Shown here: positions 36,372 through 47,802 of the stretch, in pieces
Layout: each line of letters starts with the position of its first letter
Numbering within the stretch: the stretch's first letter is position 1
DNA from: Iris pallida
Taxonomy: Eukaryota > Streptophyta > Magnoliopsida > Asparagales > Iridaceae
Reading direction: 5' to 3'
DNA: 64,000 nucleotides
Assembly (NCBI GenBank): GCA_029216955.1
Contig: JANAVB010044017.1
Location: 7,629,580 to 7,693,579, forward strand
The notes under the pieces: generated by a model
The model's input: only the letters and a program-made list of their open reading frames with translations
Databases searched by the model: none
What the model was told of the DNA's origin: nothing
Position numbers and translations under genes: made by a program

Positions 36372-39120
36372 AGAAAAAGGGGAATTTTATTGATGTATCA
36401 GGCACAAAATATCCAAGCCTATACAAGAAGAGCGCCAAGCGCTGGCAAAAGAAGAAAAACGGCTAGGCAAGCCGAAAAAAAAGAAACCAAAAGACAGAAA
36501 CTAATCTAGGGTCTCCCAGAACTTGGGCGTAGAGTGCGTGTAGCACCTCCGGATCTTTAGGATCCGTCTGATGATTTCCTTGTACAGTTGGGATGGTGGA
36601 AGATGTCGGCCCTCGTATCGGAACTTGTTCCTATTTTTCCACAGGACCCAAATTCCCGCGGCTACGACGATCTGATGTCCGTGGGAAACTCCCCAGGTGG
36701 ACAGGAGATCATTGAAGCCCCTAAGGAGGAGGACCTTCCTAAACTTGATGCTAAAAGTTGCTCAAATATTCGTGGCCAGATCATCGGAGGTGAGAATGTG
36801 CTCTGTAGATTCGGTTTGAAGGGAAGTGCAGCAATGGCACCTCGAAGCTAGGCTGTAGCCAAACGAGGTGATGGCGTCGTCGGTGGAAAGCTTCCTAAAG
36901 TGGGCTCGCCAGATAAGGATCGACCATTTGATGGGGATGCATACGTTCTAGAAAGGAGCGATGAGGGGTGTTGGGGTCCCAAAGCCACGGACGACTGACC
37001 TGGCGGAATACAGAGAGAACTGGCCGTCCGGGCTAGGGGACCATCTCGTGGTGTCCGGAGTGTCGAAGAGACGGAGATTCGTAGTAGGGAGATGGATGGC
37101 AGCCGCCGAACCGAACCAGTTTGTGACTCGGTCCCAGATCCATTCGGACGAAGGATCCTAAAGCTCGCAAATCTGGCCCTCCCGCGGAGGAGACTCGGGG
37201 GGTGCCAGAGGTTACCACCCAGCCAACGATCGTTTCTCATCGATGAGTAGCCGTTACCCAGCTGGATGTGAATGAGGGGGTCTGCGAGCTGTCGACCTTG
37301 GGTAATGCATCTCCAGGATGTCGATGATCGGTTGTTGACTAAGGCCATCCCATGATGGGAATGTCTGAAGTATCTCGCTTGCATGAAGCGAGTCCAAATT
37401 GAATTGTCAGTGTGCAGCTTGTACCATAACTTCATGGAGCATGCGTCGGCGATGTGTTCCAATCTACTGAATCCCAGACTGCCCTCGAAAGTGGGTTAAG
37501 CCATAGTGGTCCAGCTGGCCCAGTGGTGCTTATCTTTGCCTTTGTTGTGACCCCAGAAGAAGCTGGCGAAGAGGGATTCAAGCGAAGCGAGAACCTTTTT
37601 GGGAGGGTTACAGGCCGCCAGGGTATAGATAGGAATGGAGGATAGGATGTGCTTGATCAGAATCAGCTTGCGTCCGGACGAAAGGGTAGCATTGTGCCAG
37701 CCCTGGATCCTTTTCCTGATGGCGCTGACCGTGTATTCGAAGATACCCGAGTTGGCCTTGCCATAGACCAGTGGGCACCCTAAGTAGGTGAAAGGTGGTT
37801 ATACTGTGGCAAAGGAAGTCAAGTTGGAGAGCGTCACATAGTGTGATCTATCCATTTTGTGATGGGTGAATATGACGCTCTTGTTGTTGTTGATTCTTTA
37901 TTCGGAACATCTGGTGTACCTGTTCAGCATTTGAAGTACCACCTCGATGGACCCGATGTCGTCGGATGAAAAAATGAGGATATCATCAGCGTAAGCAAGA
38001 TGGGTGATGATGGGGCAGCCGGTGGTAGTGTGAAAGTGGTAGAACCGTGCGGTATTGGACATGCTCTTAAGGTTTCTGCTAAGGGCCTCCGCAGTGATGA
38101 TGAAGATAGTGGCAGAAAGAGGATCCCCTTGGCGAACGCCACGGCTAGCGCTGAAGAAGCCATTGGCCTGGCCATTGATTACGGTAGAGAACTAGGAGTT
38201 ATTGATGGACATGAAGATGATGTCGATCCAGTGTTCAGAGAAGCCAAAAGTCCTGAAAACCCAGATCATGAATTGCCAGTCAAGGCGGTCGTAGGCTTTC
38301 TCCATGTCCAGTTTAATGGCAATGTTCCCCCTCTAGCCAGGAATTTCATACAAGTGACCATCTCTTGAGCGAGCAGGATGTTGTCCACGATGTTATGACC
38401 TTTCACAAAACCACTCTGCTCCTCGAAGATAATTTTGGGTAGGAGATCCGTCATCCGGTTAGCGATAATTTTTGCGATGATTTTGTTGGCAAAGTTGCAT
38501 AGACTTATGGGGCGGAAGTCTTTGAAGGTTTCTGGGTTGTCTTTTTTTGGGATTAGGATGAGATTAGCCCTGGATAGTGATTTAGGGTATCTGGCTCCTT
38601 GAAAGAAGGCAACCGATGCCTCCAAAAAGTCTGGACCGATGATGTCCCAGCATTGTTTGTAGAATACCCCGCTGAAGCCGTCGGGTCCGGGAGCGATGTG
38701 CTCGTCAAGATCCCATACCGCGGTTTGTACCTCGACGGCGGAAGGGACGGAAAGTAGCTGCTCGTTTTTGTGTGCGGTGATGATGCTAGGGATCTCTGCC
38801 AGCACTCCCTCGTCCATGACGACCGCTTCTTTAGTGAAGAGATTGGAGAAGAAGTTGGCCGCGGCCTCTTGAATCGTTTGCTGGTCCGTCAGCTGGTTGC
38901 CGTTGTCGTCGGAGATACGATAAAGGTTGAGCTATTGTCTGCGGCCTTTAACGCAGGCGTAGAAGAAGCTAGAGTTGTGGTCCCCTTCATTGTCCCATTC
39001 CAGTCTAGCTTTTTGTTTCCATAATTTCGTTTCTACTTTAAGTCTGAACTTGAGGATAGCTCTGGCTAGGTTGAGCACGGTCCGCGCTTCGCGGGATCTG
39101 TTAGCAACATAAGAGATCTG
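36370..39120 (-). pseudogene. 5'-truncated L1-type LINE: reverse transcriptase to 3' end
   Basis: The reading runs right to left. The linker before RT is at about 39000-38830. RT motifs follow: PGPDGFSGVFYKQCW, LILIPKKDNPE, FRPISLCNF and SGFVKGHNI (38266-38817), then GVRQGDPLSA and the catalytic YADDILIFS near 37970-38000. After that come a thumb region and a C-terminal zf-RVT-type domain (about 36700-37000). It ends with a short 3' UTR holding AATAAA near 36382. Several stops and frame changes are present. The endonuclease half is missing. No RNase H domain is seen. Confidence 0.85.
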
Positions 39121-39124
39121 TTAG

Positions 39125-39137
39125 CACACACACACAC

Positions 39138-39214
<77 letters not shown>
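39125..39214. repeat. (AC)n-(TA)n-(TG)n compound microsatellite
   Basis: About 15 bp of ac repeats, 38 bp of ta/ca repeats and 35 bp of tg repeats in a row. The ac and tg arms are complementary across an AT centre, so the tract could fold into a hairpin. It marks the 5' truncation point of the LINE in LTR F. Confidence 0.9.
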
Positions 39215-39216
<2 letters not shown>

Positions 39217-39384
39217 AGCCATAGGCCAAGGTAAATAGGTTCTTATTGTATGATCAAGTTTAAGGATTGGTATCACTAAGAGGGGTGAGCATTGTGTTTA
39301 AATAATGTAGGTAATAAGATGAGGATGCAAGTATGGGTTAATGTTAAGGCCAAGTTAGTCGAGTAGGCATGTGTGAGTTGTTGC

Positions 39385-40705
39385 TATTTGTCATTGATTG
39401 TGAAAGTGCAGAACAATTTATATAGGAGGACTGAACTTAAACTCACAATACAAACTCGCTCGTACAAAGAAAGCCTAGGGACGAAAACCTAGGTACAGTA
39501 ATATAAGTACAATTGTTTAGTTTTTCTGGGGGGTGACGGTAGAGGCTCGGGAAAACGACGGCATCTCTGCCTTACTGCTTGGATGATCGGACGCAGCCTT
39601 GGCTCTGGTGAAGAAATGTTCTTAGACGTGTGGGGAGACTCCTCTGCGCCTTCGGTTGCTGGATCTCTGGATGTCTCTGTAGTGCTCTCTCTTTTTTCTC
39701 TGCTCTCTTTTCTCTTTTCTCCTCCTCTCGCTGCTGCTTGCAAGGGAATGGCACCTTGCTATTTATAGGAATGGGGTGTGCTCATTAGGGTTTGCAAATG
39801 ATTGCCTCCTTCAGAAGTCGGCGGTTAAGGATCACTTAATCTGGGCCATTCATCTAGAATATAATAAATTTGAGCAATTAATGTGATTGCATCAAATCTC
39901 TGTGGGCAATAAATGTTGATTGCCATGAATATTTGTAATTTGTGATAGCTTACCACGTGTCCAATTTGCTTGATTCGATTTGATCTGGGTAATTATGACG
40001 ATCGCAACAAATCTAATTTTGTTAGGATTTGTTAGCACCCATAATTCCAGGAAAGATAAGACTGCTATGTGTCTCAATTGCAGCGAAGAGCGCCACGTGT
40101 CTCAACTGGACCGTCCTGGCTGAGCCACATATGGGGGGGTTCTCTCAGCTGCATGCAGCCGCATGAGGATGGGCAGCCGCATGAGGATGGGCAGCCACAC
40201 GTGGATGGGCAGCCGCATGGGCATAGGCAGCCGCATGGTGATAGACAGCCGCATACAGAGGGGCAGCCGCATGGAGATAGGCAACCGCTTGCAGATGGAC
40301 AGCCGCATGGGGATAGGCAGTCGTATGCAGCTGGGCAGCCGCATGCAAATAGGCAGCCGTATGCAGATGGGCAACCGCATGGAGTGTCCTCGGGACTTGG
40401 TAGATTTTGCCATCTGTAAGGAGATTTTCTCCTCTTTTCTAGGATCACGCCACCATGTCAGAGTCATTATTATGTCCTTATGTCAGAGCTGTCATAGCTG
40501 TTATTTGTCAGAGCGGCCGTCAGGGCATTAAATGCAGCTGAATGTAGAAAAGAACTGCTGAAGGCCACTGAGCCGCATGGATCCTTGAGCCGCATGGACT
40601 CCTGAGCCGCATGGACTTCTGAGTCGCATGGGAATCCTGAGCCGCATGGGGATCCTTCTGTCGGAGCCGCATAGGCCTTTCTTTATTCTTTTCCATGCTT
40701 CTACA
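39385..40705 (-). repeat. 3' LTR of element C
   Basis: A 1321-bp copy of 51881-53200. In element sense it starts TGTAGAAGC and ends AATGACAAATA, where the terminal CA seen in the other copy has become TA. It contains an 18-bp minisatellite and further AGCCGCATG copies (40570-40680). The TSD gttgc beside it fixes the end. Confidence 0.88.
40145..40390. repeat. 18-bp minisatellite with AGCCGCATG core (LTR C, left)
   Basis: About thirteen units of the type ggcagccgcatggggata with an 18-bp period. Because 18 is a multiple of three, several frames stay open and mimic QPHG-type repeat proteins on both strands. The same array is in the other LTR at 52637-52882. Confidence 0.9.
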
Positions 40706-40722
40706 AGACCCCCTTCAAAGTT
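40706..40722 (-). other. Polypurine tract of element C
   Basis: In element sense CTTTGAAGGGGGTCT directly precedes the 3' LTR start TGTAGAAG. It confirms the orientation of the element. Confidence 0.85.
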
Positions 40723-41083
40723 TTCAATTTGCAAAATTGAAATACTTTGAATATGAAGCATAGCCATGTAAAAACTTTTCGGGCCGCATACGATGTTCTG
40801 ACCTCATGGATGTCTCAGCCGTATGGCCTCCTCAGCCGCATGGCCATCTGAGCCGCATGGTCTTTCCAGCCGCATAGGCTGCTTGGCCGCATAGGCCCCT
40901 CGCCACGTCTTCATGCCACGTATGCAAATCTTTGTATTGATTGCCTTTGATTTGCTGTCAGATTTAAATCCACTTTTTGGGGTAGGATCCCAAGAGTTTA
41001 GCCTTGAATAGTCGGATCGCTTTGATAATCGAAGAGTCGGTTACACTGCACATGGATCGATGCGTCGGTCTACGGGCTCCGCC

Positions 41084-41092
41084 TATAAATAG
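41084..41092 (+). promoter_or_regulatory. TATA box of the antisense unit in element C
   Basis: TATAAATAG lies 114 bp before an ATG on the strand opposite to gag-pol. A pyrimidine-rich leader (41110-41190) follows. Five or six AGCCGCATG-type words lie 190-310 bp upstream (40785-40900). The layout is that of a plant core promoter. Confidence 0.5.
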
Positions 41093-41197
41093 AAGCGTGT
41101 TTGGGACGAAGAGACTTCTTTATTCTCTCTCTGTCTTCGATTTTTCTTGCCCTAGCTTTTCTTATCTTCGTCTTCCTTCTCTGATCATCAGATAGTA

Positions 41198-41914
41198 ATG
41201 GCTCCCAAGTCCTCCAAGGTTGCGGCGAAGACTGCGGTGAAGGGAAAGGGAGTGGCCTCCACGTCGGCTGCGGCACCTAGGGTTCATACCGGCGCTCACC
41301 CTGTCATTAAGGGTAAGGTCTTGGGAAGATCATCTACTTTGAACCCCTAATGAAGACGGCTCTGTTGCATGCTTTATGCACAAGCCTTTAATACATCTTT
41401 TACCGAACTGTTCAAGATGTATGGGCTGCATGTGCATCCTACGTTCGAGCCGTATGGGGGTATTTCCCATGTCTGAGCCGCATGGGAGTTGTCTAGACGC
41501 TTCACAAACTGGACCGCATGATGACCCTTCGAACAGAGCCGCATGAGTTCCTCCATTTAAACGGGACCGTATAAGCTCGTCTGGATTGGGCCGCATGAGG
41601 CTCCGACCATCTCCTAACTTTGTTTCTTTTTATCTTTGATTCTTGCAGAAACCTGCCGAAGGCTGAGATCATTATGAAGGAAGAACTGCCGCCCTCTTTC
41701 AAACAAGAGTCATCGCTTGTTAAGAAGGAGGTAATACCAAAAAACGGAGGAACAGAAAGGAGAGCTGGCGCCCATTGCTGTAAAGGAGGAGCCCCAGTCT
41801 GACGGCGGTAGTACTGGAAGTTCTGACCTTCCTACTTCGGACGAGGATTTTGCTCAAATACATCCATCATATGCAAAATGGTTAAGGGATTGGTATATGC
41901 GCCCCTGCAACTAG
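41198..41914 (+). CDS. Antisense accessory gene-like unit in element C, two exons, unknown function
   Basis: The first exon begins MAPKSSKVAAK and is Lys/Ala-rich for about 38 codons. It ends at a donor AAGG/GTAAGG (41312/41313). An acceptor TTCTTGCAG ends at 41648. The second exon encodes an acidic, Lys/Glu-rich stretch (IIMKEELPPSFKQE) and, in a shifted frame, a coherent C-terminus ending KWLRDWYMRPCN with TAG at 41912-41914. The A6 run at 41739-41744 is the likely site of a one-base indel. Exon phases do not join cleanly with this donor and acceptor, so the splice sites are uncertain. A polyadenylation-like AATGAAATAATAG lies near 42033. Tat-clade elements are known to carry extra ORFs here, sometimes antisense. 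No domain recognised. Confidence 0.5.
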
Positions 41915-42229
41915 GACTCATGGGCTCTCACAAACGTCCGTCTTTTGTCTTGATATTTCTGTCTGTTTTTAGCTGTCGTTTGTGTTTTGCTTCTTTTTGG
42001 ACATCAATGTAATCTTTTTTTCCTTCTCGTCTGAATGAAATAATAGAAAACTTTTCTGGCTTGCTCATGAGATGTAGTCATATAATTGTAATTGATTTTG
42101 AACAGAAAGCGTTCGCTCTGTTCTTTGCTTGTAGTAGTTGCCCTAATGGGAGACTTTTTGTGGACCTATTATCCTTGGCGTACCCTGGTTATGGATACGG
42201 ATAATAAGTTGGGAGAGAACCAACATACT

Positions 42230-43245
42230 TACTCAGAGGTAATGAGGACATGGTAAATATGAGGGTTTCTTCGATGGAGCCTTCCCACTCAGAGGTAATG
42301 AGGACATGGCAGGAGTGGGCTCCATGAAGGGGTACATAGAACGACTCAGAGGTAATGAGGACATGGAAGTTCTATGTAGAGGGGTGATTTATTTTTGGCG
42401 CAAGTGAGACGACTCAGAGGTAACATCGACGTGGTCGTTTTGAGAATTTTGTGGATCTGTTACCCTTTTTGTGCACTGAGAGTGCGGGTAGTGGATCATG
42501 AGGGAGGAGCTCTTTCAGAAGAATAAGTTCAGAGGTATAGTCATACATGACTTACTACCTAAAAGAGTGACCGGAATGTAAGTTCAGAGGCACCTGCGGG
42601 TACATAACTCAGCAATCTAGGATATTTGGAGGAAGAATATGAGTTCAGCGGTACTGGAGGGTACATAACTCAGCGATCTGGGATTTTGTGAATGTGAGTT
42701 CAGCGGTACCGGAGGGTACATAACTCAATAATCTAGAATTTGGAGAATGTGAGTTCAGCGGTACCGGCGGGTACATAACTCACTAATCTGGAATTTGGAG
42801 AATGTGAGTTCAGCGGTACCGGAGGGTACATAATTCAATAATCTGGTGTTTGGAGAATATGTGTTCAGCGGTACCTGCGGGTACATAACTCAATAATCTA
42901 GATTTTTGTGAATGTGAGTTCAGCGGTACCGACGGGTACATAACTCAATAATCTGGAATTTGGAGAATATGAGTTCAGCGGTACCGGAGGGTACATAACT
43001 CAATAATCTGGTATTTGGAGAATATGAGTTCAGCGGAACCGGAGGGTACATAACTCAATAATCTGGTGTTTGGAGAATATAAGTTCAGCGGTACCGGCGG
43101 GTACATAACTCAATAATCTGGAATTTTGTGAATGTGAGTTCAGCGGTACCGGCGGGTACATAATTCAATAATCTAGAATTTGGAGAATATGAGTTCAGCG
43201 GTACCGTCGGGTACATAACTCAATACTCCGGGATTTGGAGAATAT
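42230..43245. repeat. 55-bp tandem array in the 3' untranslated region of element C
   Basis: From 42641 to 43245 eleven units follow one another at exactly 55 bp. Each has gttcagcggtacc, gggtacataactcaataatct and ggagaat. More diverged units with actcagaggtaatgaggacatgg precede them at 42232-42480, spaced 55-57 bp. The array is non-coding and sits just downstream of integrase in element sense. Tandem arrays in this position are known in Tat-clade elements such as pea Ogre and can seed satellite DNA. Confidence 0.92.
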
Positions 43246-43248
43246 TAT

Positions 43249-44313
43249 TTAGACATAATATTTTTTCAGGAACTTGCCATTGACGGGCAACATGAGCAAG
43301 TCTTTGTTTTGTTTTGCGAGGCGGTAAACACCGTTGGAGAATACAGCCTCAATGATAAATGGCCCTTCCCACTTTGGCTGGAATTTGCCAGCGGTTTTGT
43401 GAGTCATAACCATCGGCCTCCGAACTGCCAGAACGAGATCACCCACTTGGAATGTTCTGACTCTAACCTTCTTATTGAAGGCTCCGGAAATGCGTGCTTG
43501 GTACAGCTCGATCCGTTGCTGAGCTAAGAGGCGCTTTTCATCTAAGGCCTCCAACTCTTGTAGCCGGTGATGGTAGTTATCGTCCGTCGTCAATTGGTAA
43601 GTGAGGGCGACGCGGAGCTAGGGTATTTGAGTCACCAATGGGAGAACTGCCTCACTCCCGTACACTAGGGATAATGGTGTGTTTCCAGTGGCCGTTCGGA
43701 CTGTAGTACGGTACGCCCATAAGCATTCACCAAGCTTCTCATTCCAGTCGCATTTTTTGGATGATATAACTTCTTGAGAAGTTTGATAATTGTTTTGTTG
43801 AATGCTTCTGCCAACCCATTTGCTGCATGATTGTATGGCGTCGAAGCAATATTCTGAATTCGATGCTTGTTGCAGAATCGATAGACGGCGTGGCTTGCGA
43901 ACTACGGACCATTATCGTGGATGATCCTTCGGGGCAGTCCAAAGCGATAGATGACGTGATGCTTGAGGAAGCTGATCACGTTTGAAGTCTTCACTTCTGC
44001 AAGCGGAACAGCTTCCGTCCATTTGGAGAAGTAATCCGTGATTGCGAGTATGAAACGATGTCCTCGGGAAGAAGGTGGAGTGATCGGACCGATGATATCC
44101 ATTCCCCATGCTTCGAATAGCCAGGACGCCACTGTCGGATATAGAAATTTGGATGGCTGGTGGATGAAGTCTGCGTGGACTTGGCAGGCTTTGCACTTTC
44201 TTGCATAGTCTATCGCATCTGCTACCATCGTAGGCCAGTAGTAGACCATTCGACGAAGACGGTCTTACAATTTTGGGCCAGGCTGATGGGCCCCGCAGAC
44301 ACCGTCATGAGCT
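43249..44313 (-). pseudogene. Element C integrase
   Basis: Catalytic core motifs: MDIIGPITP with the first Asp, RIIHDNGP with the second, and NGLAEAFNKT with the Glu. The C-terminal part (43249-43593) has VGDLVLAVRRP and KWEGPFII, the GPF-type module, and ends at 43249 without a chromodomain. The N-terminal zinc-binding region shows CKACQVHAD. The reading changes frame several times between 43600 and 44300 and has stops at about 43902 and 43620. It would not make active enzyme. Confidence 0.85.
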
Positions 44314-45273
44314 TCACATACGGCTTCTTTGGCTTCTGCGTTTGACAGACATCGAAGCAGTAATCCATCGTAGGATCGGCGATACAGTATTTTTTGTCTC
44401 TGTATCGTAGAAGAATCTGAGAGAACGCCTTCCGATAGAGGTGGCTTCCTTCGGATTCTCCGGCAGAATATCGTAGACTACGAAGTCAATGAATGGTTGT
44501 CTCCAGTCTAGTACTTCGTCGATCGTCTGAGCGGAATAACTTACCACAAATTGAACGTTGTTCTTGGGACAGACCAGTTCATGGCCTATCACGTCCACCA
44601 TATGATGAATATTGTTTGGCACTGCTAGGGAAGCGGCATGGCCTGCTAGGGCATCAACCTCGATATTTTGGAGTCTGGGGACATGTTCGATGAAGAACCC
44701 TTCAAATGACGAGATGATGTTGATCGCTATTTGGTGATAGGAGATCTTGTCTACATGGCGTACTTCGTACGAACCCCGGATCTGATTGACGATTAACTGT
44801 GAATCGTCGCATGCTTCAAGATATTCTACCCCCAGCTCTCTTGTAAGTTGGAGGCCAATGACTAAAGCGTTGTACTCAGCCACATTGTTAGAGCAGGGTT
44901 CTGTGAGGGAGTAAGCGCGATTGATCACAAGTCCGGAAGGGGAAACCAGCACCACCTCGACTCCGACGACGATGTTGCCCTTGGGTCCGGTCCTTGAAGC
45001 ACCGTCGAAGAACATTCGCCATATATCATCGTGAGAGGCCGCATGCGAGTCGGCAGTCTCATCTGGGATTTTTTTCATATATTCTGGCCGACTCCGAGCC
45101 TGGGTGGGCTGCTAAAAAGTCTGCCAGAGCTTGACCTTTAACAGCCTTTTATGGGATGAAGATCATATGGTAGGGGACAGTAATATTGCCTATGTAGCGA
45201 GACGAGAGCTGAGTGCCCCTGGTTTCGTCATGAGGACCCTGAGGGGGTTGACTCGTGATATCACATGTATGGT
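44314..45273 (-). pseudogene. Element C second (archaeal-type) RNase H
   Basis: The reading 44314-45078 starts after the linker KGQALADFLAAHP. It contains MFFDGASRTGPKG with the first catalytic Asp, a CSNNVAEYNALVIGL motif with the Glu, and ACDDSQLIVNQI with another Asp. This is the archaeal-type RNase H typical of Tat-clade elements, additional to the canonical one. A frameshift near 44395 separates it from integrase. Upstream, TAA at 45274-45276 interrupts the join with the first RNase H. Confidence 0.85.
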
Positions 45274-47802
45274 TTATCCCGTGACATAGTGTCGCATCTT
45301 CTGAATGGCGAATACCAGGGCAAGGCATTCCTTCTCCACGGTAGTATATCGGTGTTCCGGCCCCATCATCATTCGGCTGAGGTAATATATAGCCTGATCA
45401 TGGCCTGCATCGTTGTTTTGTGCTAGCAAAGCGCCGAAGGAATGCTCCATTGCTCGTACATAGAGCAAGAATGGTTTTCCAGCAACCGGGGCCACCAGGA
45501 CTGGAGGGTTCGACAAGTATTCTTTGATGCTGTCGAAGGCACGTTGGCATTCTTCATCCCATACGAATGAGACACCTTTCCTCATGAGGTGGGTGAATGG
45601 TTGACATCGCCCGGAAAGGTTTGAAATGAACCTCCTGATGTAAGCTAACCTTCCTTGAAGGCCTCGGAGTTCTCGGAGATTTCTCGGAGGACTCATCTCC
45701 ATGATTGCCTTCATCTTCTCAGGGTGTACGTGGATACCCTGGGAGGTGATGATGAAACCCAGGAATTTTCCACTGGATATACCCAAGAAGGATTTGGTAG
45801 GATTTATTTTTAAGTTGTGCGCTCGCATGAGGTCGAATCCTATCCTCAGATCCTGCAGATGGTCTCTCTTATAGCGACTCTTGACGGCGATGTCATCAAC
45901 ATAGCACTCCACGGTCTTGCGCAAGTGGTCCCTGAAGATAATACTCATGGCTCTTTGATAGGTGGCCTCAGCGTTCTTTAAACCGAAAGACATGACTGTG
46001 TAGCAGTATGTGCCGATTGGTGTTCGGAATGATGTATGCTTTTCTTCGTCGGAAGACATCTTGATTTGGTTATACCCCGAGAAGCCATCCATGAACGACA
46101 TACGTTCGAAGCCGTAGGAGTTGTCAATCATGATGTCTGTGATAGGGAGGGGAAACTCGTCTTTGGGACATACCTCGTTCAGATTGCGAAAGTCGATGCA
46201 GATTCGAATCTTCCCATTCTTCTTGAGGACCGGTACTATGTTGGCGACCCAGCCTAGATGTTGTTCTTCGCGAATGAAGCTGCTGGCTATCAGTTTGTTG
46301 ACTTCGGCTTCGATCGCATCCATGATGCCTGGGCGGAAGCGTCGTTGCTGTTGTTTGACTGACTTTGCATCTGGCCGAATGTTGAGCTTATGAAGAGCAA
46401 CATCGGGGTTTAGTCCTGGCATGTCTTCATAGCTCCAGGCGAACACATCAATATATTCTTTGACAAGTTCCAGTAGTGATTCTCGCTCTTCATCAGTCAA
46501 ATTCTTGCTGACGAAGATGGGTTTTGGGGAGGATTCATCACCGAGATCAACTTGTACAACCTCATCCTCGGTGGAAGGCTCTCTTTCTTTGAACCGCTTC
46601 TCCCACTGCGCATCTAGTTGTTGTGCCCATGGCTCTAGCTTAAGAAGTTCGAAAATGTCTTCGTCTTCTTCGTAGGCATCGACAAGTGCCATATTGACGG
46701 ACCAGACTTGCCTGAGCATGTCCCCGATGCTGATATCCGAATCGGAAGTGGGTGATCCGGTTGAGTGTGAGTGCCAGTCGCATTCTTCGTCTGAGCTTTC
46801 GGGTGTTGTCACGGGTGTGACATAATCTAGCCCACGTCTGGTCTTGTTATAGTAATCTCGTGGCTTCCCAGCCGGGATCGGCGATTGTAAGGATAACCGT
46901 TGTCCAGTTCCGTAGTTAAAGTCTGGTTTATTTTCCAGATCATATCCTTGTTTTTGCATAAGGTACTTGGATTGGGAACTATACAGATAAAGGGGCAATC
47001 TCCCGGTGTCGGATTCGAGCTCAACTTCTTCCATCTTGAAGGGCTGTGGATTATTCTTCCGACCGAAGATGATTGGATGGTCCCCTCCCTCGATTATACG
47101 GTAGGCATCTTCCACGGGAGTAAGTTGATTGGTGGTGTAAACATTTGTCACCTGTGTGTGTAGGTGAGTGCCTATACCGTGTTCCATAGCATACATTGTA
47201 CAGAGCTTATTAAGCTCGATGTAGTTCAAAGATAGCCCTTTATTGATGAAGTAAGGTATCTTTTCTAACGGGATTACATCATCTGCGGAAGGAACACCAG
47301 TGTGAGAAGCTACATATTTGGCCAGTTCTGGTTCTTCTTCGGCCACCCCTTGTATAAATGAAGACTGAGAGGATGACTTGGGCAACTTGATCATCAGGGG
47401 TTCTGCCGGTGGAGCAGAACGTGGAGTCGTTGGCAAACTAGCGACCCCCAGTTTGGTACTCGATGCTGGGCGGGGAGTTGTTGGCTCGCTAGAAGCCCCA
47501 GATTTTGCATCGGGCTGACGATTCTTTTTGGGAAGACGTATCGTCATTGGCTTGTCGAAGGGATTGAGCTTCTCCATTTGTGGCTGGCCGACTCTAGGAA
47601 GTCTGATTGTCAGTGGCTCCGTTGTGGGTCTTGGCGCTTGGCCGGACCTTGGCAGCCGGATTATCATTTGCCCCTCTTGTGCCGAGAGGCTGATTGCATC
47701 CTTACGCAGAGCAGCCGTAAGGGGTACGGTTTTGCCAGGTTTACGAGCTTGGAGGTGGATCGTTAGAGGTTCTTCTGATCCTGTGGCTGTCTCAGTTCGA
47801 GC
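45274..47802 (-). pseudogene. Element C reverse transcriptase and first RNase H
   Basis: The longest open stretch in the window (797 codons from 47667). Residues 1-95 hold four spaced copies of an IRLP/IKLP motif in a Pro-rich linker. RT occupies about 430-690, with ICIDFRNLNEVCPKDEFPLP, SFMDGFSGYNQI, FGLKNAEATYQRA and the catalytic CYVDDIAVKS near residues 588-597. The canonical RNase H start, with AIYYLSRMM and TTVEKECLALVFAI, fills 720-797. It is in the same frame as gag, protease and the second RNase H; TAA codons at 47803-47805 and 45274-45276 bound it. Otherwise this segment looks undamaged. Confidence 0.93.

Noticed and set aside
40069..40531. Open frames in the C LTR minisatellite that look like a QPHG or CGCPS repeat protein
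   Set aside because: An 18-bp period keeps all frames free of stops. Frames on both strands are equally open and the repeat lies in LTR sequence.
42641..43245. CRISPR-like array of regular repeats
   Set aside because: Repeats are contiguous 55-bp units without unique spacers, inside a plant retrotransposon. It is a tandem array.
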